Shown piece after piece: positions 1 through 5,666 of a stretch of 5,728 nt of DNA; within the stretch, counting starts at the first letter, position 1; the number at the start of each line of letters is the position of its first letter. The stretch is from an uncultured Lachnospiraceae bacterium (lineage in GTDB: Bacteria; Bacillota; Clostridia; Lachnospirales; Lachnospiraceae). A program made the translations under genes and the position numbers. The notes beneath the pieces were generated by a model that did not search any database, was not told the origin of the DNA, and saw only the letters and a list, made by a program, of their open reading frames with translations. The stretch lies in the NCBI GenBank assembly GCA_937901625.1, contig CALDIE010000179.1, positions 1 to 5,728 on the forward strand, given 5' to 3'.

Positions 1-8
1 AGCGGTAG

Positions 9-194
9 GGCGACACGGACTATTTTGACCAGGATGAGAAGCACAAGGAATTGCTGGAACGCATGCTGGCTGATTTCTCGGGCAAGGAAGTGACGGTTAG
101 TTTCCAGACAGTGAGCAGCGACAGGGATTTTGAGGATCATTATGTGGATCTGTCCCAGGTGATCCATATGGAGATTGAGGAAGAAGACAATTGA
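9..194 (+). CDS. dnaX: DNA polymerase III subunit gamma/tau, C-terminal end (partial)
   Basis: This is the last 61 codons of a gene cut by the window start. The translated tail contains YFDQDEKHKELLERML, then VTVSFQTVSSDRDFED, and ends HYVDLSQVIHMEIEEEDN. From memory this resembles the acidic end of Lachnospiraceae DnaX, and the position just upstream of ebfC-recR is the classical dnaX place. DnaX is the clamp-loader ATPase of the replicative polymerase; the ATPase domains lie outside the window, so the call rests on the tail and the context. Oddity: this frame meets a TAG at 6-8. Removing one G from the GGG run at 8-10 would extend the frame to the window edge and read AVGDTDYFD. An edge sequencing error, a real frameshift or an unrelated 5' end are all possible. 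The stop (192-194) overlaps the next start. Confidence 0.62.
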   Translation, partial: GDTDYFDQDEKHKELLERMLADFSGKEVTVSFQTVSSDRDFEDHYVDLSQVIHMEIEEEDN

Positions 195-922
195 GGAAAA
201 CGAGGAAATATCACAAAGGGTACCTGCTGTTTTTTGTCGCGGTATGCGTTCTGACGGCAGTGCTTTGTGTGAATGCAGTCATGCACCCCAGACCCCATAA
301 TATATTGGTGACAGTGATGTCAGGAATTTGGGCTTTCTGCGCATCCCGTTGGATGAACGCAGAGAAGTTTGAGAGCCCCTATAGACGCAAAAAGCAAACG
401 TCGCAAGACGCGTCTGAGGAGGCCAAAGCGGCAGATGATGCGGAATCAGAGGAGAACCAAACGACGGATGACACGGAATCGGCGAAGGGGCAAACCCAGC
501 GCAAGGCGCGGCGCCGTGCACCCGGTATCATAATCGCGATACTGGCCATGCTGATTTCTTTTATTATGGTCAGAAACGGTTTTTCAATCATTCCGGATTT
601 GTGGTTTCCGTATCATATGTCTTATGAATACAAAGGGGATATTGCAAAGCGCAGGTTGAGTACTTTTTATGACTACTCCTTTTTCCCGGATGAGATTCCG
701 GCAGGGGCAAAGCATGTGAAATGGATCATGATGCCGTCTTTTTTACAGGGGAGTGGGACGGAGGTATTGATTTTTGATACGGATTCGGAGTATATTCAAA
801 AGGTGGTAGCGCAGTACGGTAGAGATGCTCAGGTCATGGGTTTTGAAGAAGGCATGATGTTCGGAAGCTATTATGACGAAATCATCTGCATATGTGGGGA
901 TTTTTTGTGGATGAGGAGATAG
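191..922 (+). CDS. Unrecognised membrane protein with charged repeat linker and extracytoplasmic C-terminal domain
   Basis: I do not recognise this 243-residue protein. The TTG start at 191 overlaps the dnaX stop as TTGA. It is preferred because it keeps a basic N-terminus (MRKTRKYHKG) before the first helix, has a GAGG about 10 nt upstream (177-180), and an in-frame stop lies just upstream at 176. Predicted helices lie at residues 10-31, 37-54 and 111-131. Residues 55-110 form a hydrophilic linker, basic at both ends (RRKK, RKARRR) and acidic in the middle, with degenerate 11-residue repeats (ADDAESEENQT / TDDTESAKGQT). Positive-inside reasoning puts the N-terminus and linker in the cytoplasm and residues 132-243 outside. 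That outer part has FFPDEIPAGAKHVKW, then MPSFLQGSG, EVLIFDTDSEYIQ and SYYDEIICICG, an alternating pattern suggesting a small alpha/beta fold. No catalytic motif is visible. Isoleucine codons are mostly ATT/ATA, unlike the ATC-rich neighbours, so it may be an accessory insertion. Confidence 0.7.
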   Translation: MRKTRKYHKGYLLFFVAVCVLTAVLCVNAVMHPRPHNILVTVMSGIWAFCASRWMNAEKFESPYRRKKQTSQDASEEAKAADDAESEENQTTDDTESAKGQTQRKARRRAPGIIIAILAMLISFIMVRNGFSIIPDLWFPYHMSYEYKGDIAKRRLSTFYDYSFFPDEIPAGAKHVKWIMMPSFLQGSGTEVLIFDTDSEYIQKVVAQYGRDAQVMGFEEGMMFGSYYDEIICICGDFLWMRR

Positions 923-968
923 GGCGGATTGGGTACTTTTGTCAATAATCAAATACATCAAAATAAAC

Positions 969-973
969 GGAGG
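969..973 (+). promoter_or_regulatory. Ribosome binding site that decides the ebfC start
   Basis: GGAGG lies 10 nt before ATG 984 but only 1 nt before the in-frame ATG at 975. The second spacing is too short for initiation, which favours 984. It also rules out the longer reading from GTG-like codon 939, which would place the ribosome site inside the coding region. Confidence 0.7.
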
Positions 974-983
974 AATGACTACA

Positions 984-1325
984 ATGGCAAAGCGTGGAGG
1001 ATTTCCGGGCGGCGGAATGCCCGGCAACATGAACAATCTGATGAAGCAGGCGCAGAGGATGCAGCGCCAGATGGAAGAACAGCAGAAGGAGATGGAGACA
1101 AGAGAGTACAGCGCAGTTGTCGGAGGCGGCGCTGTGGAGGCAACCGTCAGCGGCGCGAAGGTCCTGACAAAGATCAAGATCTCCGAGGAGGCAGTGGATC
1201 CCGAGGATGTGGAAACACTGGAGGATCTTGTTTTGGCGGCAGTCAATGAGGCGTTAAAGCAGGCGGAAGACGCCAGCCAGGAAATGATGAGAGGGATTTC
1301 CGGAGGTCTGAACCTGCCTTTCTAA
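984..1325 (+). CDS. ebfC: YbaB/EbfC family nucleoid-associated DNA-binding protein
   Basis: The 113-residue product begins MAKRGGFPGGGMPGNMNNLM, the glycine/methionine-rich start common in Firmicute members of this family. It continues with a long amphipathic helix (about residues 16-41, KQAQRMQRQMEEQQKEMETR). A beta region follows (43-67, with SAVVGGGAVEATVSG and the basic strand KVLTKIKIS), then PEDVETLEDLVLAAVNEAL and a C-terminal helix. Length and order match the family, which forms dimers that bind DNA and coat the nucleoid. Its conserved position between dnaX and recR suggests a link to replication or recombination, but a precise role is not settled. It sits 16 bp before recR, consistent with co-transcription. 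The 61-bp gap upstream is AT-rich and carries no convincing promoter. Translation from ATG 975 would add only three residues and is disfavoured by ribosome-site spacing. Confidence 0.93.
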   Translation: MAKRGGFPGGGMPGNMNNLMKQAQRMQRQMEEQQKEMETREYSAVVGGGAVEATVSGAKVLTKIKISEEAVDPEDVETLEDLVLAAVNEALKQAEDASQEMMRGISGGLNLPF

Positions 1326-1341
1326 GGAGAGTAAAAGATCT

Positions 1342-1938
1342 ATGGAGTTTTACAGTGGAGATATCAATAAACTGATCGATGAGCTGGCAGCTCTCCCGGG
1401 GATTGGTTCCAAGTCCGCTCAAAGGATGGCTTTTTATATTGTAAATCTGCCGCAGGATCGTGTGAAACGTCTTTCGGATGCTATCTGGACGGCAAAACAA
1501 AACGCCAGGTACTGCAAGTGCTGCTGTACTCTGACCGACCGGGATATCTGCCCGGTATGCGCAAACACAAAACGTGACCACAAGACGATCATGGTGGTGG
1601 AAACGCCGCGGGATATGATAGCCTATGAAAAGACCGGGCGTTATGAGGGCGTATATCATGTATTGCACGGCGCGATCTCTCCGATGAACGGAATCGGTCC
1701 TTCGGACATCCGATTAAAGGAGCTGATCGAGCGTTTGCACGAGGATGTGGATGAGGTGATCATAGCCACCAACTCGAGCCTGGAGGGCGAAGCAACGGCT
1801 ATGTATATCAGCAAACTGATCAAGCCGGCCGGGATCAAGGTCAGCAGGATCGCCAGCGGTGTTCCTGTGGGAGGCGACCTTGAGTACATCGATGAAGTGA
1901 CGCTCTTCCGCGCGTTGGAAGGGCGTGTGGAAATGTAA
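1342..1938 (+). CDS. recR: Recombination mediator protein RecR
   Basis: This is a complete 198-residue RecR of normal length. In order it has a helix-hairpin-helix segment (about 9-33, LAALPGIGSKSAQRMAFYI), a four-cysteine zinc finger (C58-x2-C61 and C70-x2-C73 in YCKCCCTLTDRDICPVC), a Toprim domain (about 82-172, with MVVETPRDM, the loop HGAISPMNGIGP and ATNSSLEGEATAMYI), and a C-terminal ASGVPVGGDLEYIDEVTLFRALEGR segment. RecR acts with RecO, and in some settings RecF, to load RecA onto SSB-coated single-stranded DNA during gap and break repair. Two further cysteines (C60, C62) flank the first zinc pair and are probably not ligands. AAGGAG (1324-1329) overlaps the ebfC stop and lies about 12 nt before ATG, a rather long spacing. 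The gene follows ebfC directly and precedes galM by 26 bp. Confidence 0.97.
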   Translation: MEFYSGDINKLIDELAALPGIGSKSAQRMAFYIVNLPQDRVKRLSDAIWTAKQNARYCKCCCTLTDRDICPVCANTKRDHKTIMVVETPRDMIAYEKTGRYEGVYHVLHGAISPMNGIGPSDIRLKELIERLHEDVDEVIIATNSSLEGEATAMYISKLIKPAGIKVSRIASGVPVGGDLEYIDEVTLFRALEGRVEM

Positions 1939-1950
1939 AGGACAGAAACA

Positions 1951-1956
1951 GGGAGG
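1951..1956 (+). promoter_or_regulatory. Ribosome binding site of galM
   Basis: GGGAGG lies 8 nt upstream of ATG 1965, in the 26-bp gap after the recR stop. The gap is too small for a terminator plus a new promoter, so galM is probably read from an upstream transcript. Confidence 0.75.
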
Positions 1957-1964
1957 TATTTGAT

Positions 1965-3014
1965 ATGGCGGTTACAAGGGAAGCATTTGGAATGACCAGA
2001 GACGGTAAGGCAGTGGATTGCTATACCATTACGAACAAAAACGGGATGATCGCGAAGGTCATCACTTTTGGCGCGATTTTAAAGAACCTCTATGTTCCGG
2101 ACAAAAAGGGGAAAACAGAGGATGTGGTACTTGGATACGACAAGCTGTGGATGTATTTTAACAACGGCAGCTGTTTTGGGTCCACGATCGGACCGATCGC
2201 GAACAGAACCGCAAAGGGACAGTTTAAGATCGGGAAGAAAACCTACCGGCTTCCGGTTAACGACCGTGGGGTCAACAACCTTCATTCGGATCTGAAAGAG
2301 GGATTTCATAAGAGAGTCTGGGATGCTGAGGCCGGAAAGAACAGCGTAACGCTTTCCTTAAAGAAAAAGGACGGTGAGATGGGACATCCAGGCAATATCG
2401 AGGTATCCGTTACCTATACGTTGACGGATAAAAATGAATTAAAGATCGCGTATCATGCCGTTTCCGATAAAGAGACGGTCTTAAATATGACCAATCATTC
2501 CTACTTTAATTTAACCGGACCGAAGAGTGATTCTATTCTGGATACGAAGCTTCAGATGCAGGCATCCGCATTTACGGTGGTGGATGACAAGGCCATCCCT
2601 ACGGGAGAGATCGCGGACGTGAAAGGCACGCCGATGGATTTCACAAAGGAAAAGAAGATCGGCCGGGATATCGGCAGGAAAGATTTTGAACAGATCAAAT
2701 TCTGCGGAGGATATGATCACAACTATGTGATCGATGGCTGGAACGGTAAGATAAAGGAATTCGCAAAGGTGACGGATCCGAAGTCGGGACGTGTGATGTA
2801 TGTTTCTACGGATCTTCCCGGTGTACAGTTCTATGCGGGTAACTTTATCGGAAGCAATATAGGCAAGGAGGGATACCGGAACGGAAAGCGTAAAGGCTTC
2901 TGTCTGGAGACCCAGTATTATCCGGATGCGGCAAATCATGAGAATTTCCCGCAGCCTCTTTTTGGCCCGGACAAGGAATACAAGACTACAACGATCTACC
3001 GTTTTGAGTGGTAG
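1965..3014 (+). CDS. galM: Aldose 1-epimerase (mutarotase)
   Basis: The 349-residue product matches the galactose mutarotase family in length and motifs. It interconverts alpha and beta anomers of aldoses such as galactose and glucose in the cytoplasm, feeding the Leloir pathway. Visible motifs, in order: the N-terminal strand GMIAKVITFGAILKNLYVPD; GPIANR with R81; NNLHSD with H107; MTNHSYFNL with H178; GGYDHNYV with D251; and GFCLETQYYPDA with E315. By position these correspond to the substrate-binding arginine, two histidines, aspartate and catalytic glutamate described for GalM. The histidine motif reads LHSD where many members have LHGG; the catalytic histidine itself is kept. There is no signal peptide. 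The neighbours are not galactose genes, so the physiological sugar is open. The DUF5711-type gene starts 21 bp downstream. Confidence 0.95.
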   Translation: MAVTREAFGMTRDGKAVDCYTITNKNGMIAKVITFGAILKNLYVPDKKGKTEDVVLGYDKLWMYFNNGSCFGSTIGPIANRTAKGQFKIGKKTYRLPVNDRGVNNLHSDLKEGFHKRVWDAEAGKNSVTLSLKKKDGEMGHPGNIEVSVTYTLTDKNELKIAYHAVSDKETVLNMTNHSYFNLTGPKSDSILDTKLQMQASAFTVVDDKAIPTGEIADVKGTPMDFTKEKKIGRDIGRKDFEQIKFCGGYDHNYVIDGWNGKIKEFAKVTDPKSGRVMYVSTDLPGVQFYAGNFIGSNIGKEGYRNGKRKGFCLETQYYPDAANHENFPQPLFGPDKEYKTTTIYRFEW

Positions 3015-3023
3015 GAGAAACAC

Positions 3024-3029
3024 GGAGAG
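3024..3029 (+). promoter_or_regulatory. Ribosome binding site of the DUF5711-type gene
   Basis: GGAGAG lies 6 nt before ATG 3036. It supports this ATG over the in-frame ATG at 3048, which would remove only four residues. Confidence 0.6.
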
Positions 3030-3035
3030 CAACAA

Positions 3036-4211
3036 ATGGCAAACAAGATGGGAAATGTTACATCTCTGGAAGAGATCGAACGCCAGTCCCGGAAGAATGC
3101 GCGAAAGCGGCTGGTCATCGTACTGGTCGTTCTTGTACTGGTACTGATCCTGTTCGCGGTGATCGGCTACCTTGTCAGCATTAGGACGTATGAGAATTAC
3201 CGTGTGCTGACAAATGTGGAATGGACACATACGGCAACTTCCAGGGTGCTTCCCTATGGTAACAATTTCATATCCTACAGTGCCGACGGTATCCGCTGTA
3301 CCAATGCGAAAGGCGTGGATGTCTGGAGTCACGCCTATGTTATGCAGGAACCTATGGTCAGTATCGACGGGGAGTATGTGGCGGTAGCGGATTATAACGG
3401 CAATGAACTGTTTATTTTCGACTCATCCGGCCTGATCAATACGATCGCCACGGGTATGCCGATCACAAAGATCGAAGTATCGGCTTCCGGATCCGTTTTA
3501 ACAATCCTTGACTCCGGCAACCTGACGCCCATTCATCTCTATTATAAAGACGGACGGGATCTGGTATCTTTCCGCGTGACGATGTCGCAGGGCGGATATC
3601 CCGTGGCAGTGGATATATCCGACAACAGTCGCCTGGCGGCAGTCTCTCATTTATATATGAACGGAAGCAATGTGGTTTCCAAGCTCGTATTTTATAATTT
3701 CGGTGAGGTCGGAAAAAACGAATCCGACAATATCGTGAGTGCATACGATTATCAGGGAGCAGTGGCACCCATCGTCCGCTTTTTTGATGATTCACATGCC
3801 TTTGTAATGACGGATGAACGCGTGGCCTTTTTCCAGGGGGATCAAAGACCGTCAAGTGTGGCGGACTGCCTGATCCAGGAGAAAGTGCGTTCCGTTTATA
3901 ACAATGAAGACTACCTTGGTCTGGTCTTCCCGGATCTGACAGGCAATAACAACTACCGCCTGGATATCTATACGGATATGGGAGTTTTGAAGAATTCCAT
4001 TTATTTTGATATGGAATATGATGAGATCATTTTCTCGGGAAATCTCGTACTGATCTATAATTCCGGCGGCTGTATGATCTATTCTGTGGATGGAAGACTG
4101 CGTTTCCTGGGAGATTTTGAGGAACCTGTATTGCTGATGATACCGACTTCGGTGGATACCCGTTATACACTCGTTCTGGATCATGCTATACAGACGATCC
4201 AGCTGCAGTAA
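3036..4211 (+). CDS. DUF5711-type membrane-anchored beta-propeller-like protein
   Basis: The 391-residue protein has a short basic cytoplasmic N-terminus (ERQSRKNARKR, residues 15-25), one strong transmembrane helix (26-48), and a long extracytoplasmic part rich in beta strands. Repeated strand-turn units can be seen: FISYSADGIRCTNAKGVDVWS, then MVSIDGEYVAVADYNGNELFIFD, KIEVSASGSVLTILDSG, VDISDNSRLAAVSHLY, VRFFDDSHAFVMTD, and IIFSGNLVLIYNSGGCMIYS. This pattern of hydrophobic strands and D/G/N turns, with a PQQ-like VWS segment, suggests a propeller. I recognise the overall look as the DUF5711 family of Clostridia; that name is from memory, not from a search. Function is unknown. An outer-face sensing, scaffolding or cell-envelope role is an inference only. 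It is followed 36 bp later by the acyltransferase, so a shared envelope-related job is possible. No catalytic residues stand out. Confidence 0.82.
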   Translation: MANKMGNVTSLEEIERQSRKNARKRLVIVLVVLVLVLILFAVIGYLVSIRTYENYRVLTNVEWTHTATSRVLPYGNNFISYSADGIRCTNAKGVDVWSHAYVMQEPMVSIDGEYVAVADYNGNELFIFDSSGLINTIATGMPITKIEVSASGSVLTILDSGNLTPIHLYYKDGRDLVSFRVTMSQGGYPVAVDISDNSRLAAVSHLYMNGSNVVSKLVFYNFGEVGKNESDNIVSAYDYQGAVAPIVRFFDDSHAFVMTDERVAFFQGDQRPSSVADCLIQEKVRSVYNNEDYLGLVFPDLTGNNNYRLDIYTDMGVLKNSIYFDMEYDEIIFSGNLVLIYNSGGCMIYSVDGRLRFLGDFEEPVLLMIPTSVDTRYTLVLDHAIQTIQLQ

Positions 4212-4234
4212 ATGTTTAACACTCTGTGAGAGAA

Positions 4235-4240
4235 AAGGAG
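4235..4240 (+). promoter_or_regulatory. Ribosome binding site supporting a GTG start
   Basis: AAGGAG sits 7 nt before GTG 4248. The first ATG in this frame is at codon 9, after the conserved-looking basic N-terminus and too far from the site, so GTG is the best start. A run of seven A bases (4253-4259) follows the start codon directly. Confidence 0.7.
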
Positions 4241-4247
4241 AAGGGAC

Positions 4248-5384
4248 GTGGGAAAAAAACATTATCGTTTTATGGATCTCTTACGTCTTTTCTCCATGCT
4301 CGCGATCGTTTTTTATCATATGCTGATCACTCTTTGCAACTTTGGCGCCAGACAGGCGGAGAGCGTGCGTATCTTCTATGAAAATGCCAATGCTCACATA
4401 GCTACAACGGGGGTCGGCATCTTTTTTATGCTTTCCGGTGCGGGTCTTATGCTTTCGACTTCAAAAGGAGATTTTCACGTACTCTCCTTCTGGAAATCCC
4501 GGGCGGTAAAGATCCTTGTTCCGTATTATCTGGTTAATCTTTTTTATCTCTTTTTCCAGTTTCTGGTGCTCATGAAAGAGGGAGGGGATCCGGGGCTTTT
4601 ATGGCCGAAGTCTCTTTCTGTGCCGCGCGCGGTCCTGATGATCCTTGGGGTAGATACGTATGCGCATTTCTTCCTTGGTGCGGAGAACTACGCAAAAGTG
4701 CTGGGAGACAGCACATGGATGTTTTCCGGTATCGGGGAATGGTTTCTGGGATGTTTGATATTGATGTACCTTGTATTCCCGTTACTTAGGATCGCTGTTA
4801 AGAAAAAGCCGCATCTGACCATTGTCATCTCTACCGTCTATCTGGCAGTGATGCTTTTTTTCTATGAAAAAATATTTGCGTTCAGCGCTGTGGCGGAATT
4901 TCCATATGTGAATTTCTTTGTTAAGGTCTATGATTTCATTCTGGGGATGTACCTGGCAACCGTATCGGATAAGATCCCGAAATGGAGCGCGATCCCGTCG
5001 GCGGTTGTGACAGTGGCGTTTCTCATATCCCCGATCGCGTTTCCGCTTAATTATACGGTCTTGATCTTAATCCTGAACCTTTCGATCTATCTGATCGCTC
5101 TGGCGGCGGAACCTCTCTTTGAGAAGATCCCGCGCGTAATGAACGGGGTATCGTTTTTGTGTCGTTATTCCTATTACTTTTTTCTGATCCACCACGTGGT
5201 GATCATTCACACTACGATCAACTGGATCAAGCGTTGTAATGAAAAAGGGATTCCGCTTTCAAACTCGTATATCCCCGTTATTTTTGCGGAGGAGATGCTG
5301 ATCACAGCGCTATTTAGCGCGGGACTGGCATATTTGCTCTCTCTTCCCAAAAAGTTTAAAGAAAAAAATAAAAAAAAGTGTTGA
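4248..5384 (+). CDS. Integral-membrane acyltransferase, OafA/WecH (acyltransferase 3) type
   Basis: The 378-residue protein has about ten or eleven hydrophobic segments (roughly 9-29, 52-71, 88-109, 125-142, 160-182, 189-206, 222-238, 248-264, 268-288, 298-320, 345-366). The N-terminal motif RFMDLLRLFSMLAIVFYHM, with R13 and H24, is the signature of membrane acyltransferases that modify sugars, polysaccharides or peptidoglycan with acetyl or other acyl groups. GVGIFFMLSGAGLML, then FWKSRAVKILVPYY (R85) and the late motif CRYSYYFFLIHH also fit. The acceptor cannot be told; an envelope glycan is the usual case. GTG start. The C-terminus is a lysine-rich tail (KKFKEKNKKKC), probably cytoplasmic, encoded by an A-rich tract that doubles as the upstream element of the rRNA promoter; the stop TGA lies within its -35 box. 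No terminator follows. Confidence 0.88.
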   Translation: MGKKHYRFMDLLRLFSMLAIVFYHMLITLCNFGARQAESVRIFYENANAHIATTGVGIFFMLSGAGLMLSTSKGDFHVLSFWKSRAVKILVPYYLVNLFYLFFQFLVLMKEGGDPGLLWPKSLSVPRAVLMILGVDTYAHFFLGAENYAKVLGDSTWMFSGIGEWFLGCLILMYLVFPLLRIAVKKKPHLTIVISTVYLAVMLFFYEKIFAFSAVAEFPYVNFFVKVYDFILGMYLATVSDKIPKWSAIPSAVVTVAFLISPIAFPLNYTVLILILNLSIYLIALAAEPLFEKIPRVMNGVSFLCRYSYYFFLIHHVVIIHTTINWIKRCNEKGIPLSNSYIPVIFAEEMLITALFSAGLAYLLSLPKKFKEKNKKKC

Positions 5385-5409
5385 CTTTAATCCAAACAGG
5401 TGGTATCTT
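5350..5409 (+). promoter_or_regulatory. Ribosomal RNA operon promoter with UP-like element
   Basis: The -35 is TTGACT (5381-5386), followed by a 17-bp spacer and -10 TATCTT (5404-5409). TG at 5401-5402 gives an extended -10. Upstream, 5349-5377 is almost pure A/T with runs of seven and eight A, in the place where RNA polymerase alpha subunits bind UP elements. The likely start is G5416, seven bases after the -10. A G start would suit the GTP-sensitive rRNA promoters known in Bacillus, but that is inference. The promoter overlaps the last codons and stop of the acyltransferase gene. Confidence 0.8.
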
Positions 5410-5446
5410 AAACAAGTCGCCTGTAAGAGATTACATAAGCGACACA

Positions 5447-5476
5447 GCGGGAAAGCCCGCGAAAGCACATTGAAAA
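5447..5476 (+). promoter_or_regulatory. boxB-like hairpin and boxA-like antitermination element
   Basis: A GC stem GCGGG-AAAG-CCCGC (5447-5460) is followed 5 nt later by GCACATTGAAAA (5465-5476). The latter matches the clostridial leader motif ending in TTGAAAA, similar to the Bacillus boxA. Hairpin followed by boxA mirrors the order in Escherichia coli rRNA leaders, where NusB/NusE (S10) bind boxA to prevent Rho termination and aid ribosome assembly. Assignment is by motif only. Confidence 0.6.
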
Positions 5477-5557
5477 ACAAACTTAATAGACGAATAGTAA
5501 TGCAACCCTGAAAGATTTCAATGAGTACCTGACCGTATAAAAGCGGGAGGGATCTGA

Positions 5558-5632
5558 ATGAAAATTTCAGAAAGCAAGGTTCAACGAACGAACCAAGAAA
5601 CTAACTTTACAGTTAGATCTGGATGTCAGTGA
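5558..5632 (+). CDS. Possible 24-codon leader ORF in the rRNA leader (doubtful)
   Basis: An ATG at 5558 has a very good Shine-Dalgarno match, GGGAGG at 5545-5550, with 7-nt spacing. The frame gives MKISESKVQRTNQ, ETNFTVRSGCQ and then TGA. No family is recognised, and translation in an rRNA leader would be unusual. A neighbouring frame (5562-5699) is also open and looks more protein-like; it joins this ATG if one A of the AAAA run at 5561-5564 is absent. The stem-loops in this stretch are a competing explanation. I give it as a candidate only. Confidence 0.2.
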   Translation: MKISESKVQRTNQETNFTVRSGCQ

Positions 5633-5666
5633 GAAACTGATGACAGGGGATCGAGAGATCACAAAC

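Larger units (their letters stand above)
5416..5666 (+). other. Transcribed 5' leader of the rRNA operon
   Basis: About 250 nt lie between the predicted start and 16S. They hold a chain of short stem-loops: GTCGC/GCGAC with inner TGTAA-GAGA-TTACA (5416-5443), GCGGG-AAAG-CCCGC (5447-5460), CTGAA/TTCAG (5554-5570), GGTTC/GAACC (5578-5594), CTAAC/GTTAG (5601-5616), a stem around 5624-5645, and GATC-GAGA-GATC (5649-5660). None is followed by a U-run, so they look like folding, antitermination or processing elements rather than terminators. A second promoter could not be supported: TATAAA at 5536 lacks a good -35. RNase III pairing with the region after 16S cannot be tested here. Confidence 0.7.

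Noticed and set aside
939..967. Possible promoter before ebfC (TTGTCA at 939 with AATAAA at 962)
   Set aside because: The -10 matches only 4 of 6 and the implied transcript would start inside or after the GGAGG ribosome site, so it could not use it.
743..1246. 167-codon open frame on the minus strand over ebfC
   Set aside because: The serine-rich translation is the reverse complement of the ebfC codons; ebfC itself is certain from motifs and context.
2511..3332. Long open frame of 273 codons on the minus strand across the galM / DUF5711-type junction
   Set aside because: It is antisense to two well-supported genes, its histidine- and isoleucine-rich translation (e.g. HIVVIISSAEFD) matches the complement of their codon pattern, and no ribosome site or family motif supports it.
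4253..4259. Seven-A run right after the acyltransferase start as a slippage or phase-variation switch
   Set aside because: Seven adenines are common in such genes when they encode lysines, and the frame is intact; nothing else suggests switching.
5447..5480. Intrinsic terminator (GC hairpin 5447-5460) in the leader
   Set aside because: The stem is followed by GAAAGCACATTGAAAA, with no U-run in the transcript, and by a boxA-like site, which points to antitermination.
5471..5541. Second rRNA promoter in the leader (TTGAAA at 5471, or TATAAA at 5536)
   Set aside because: TTGAAA is better explained as part of boxA and its paired -10 (TAGTAA, 18-bp spacing) is weak; TATAAA has no acceptable -35 at 16-18 bp.
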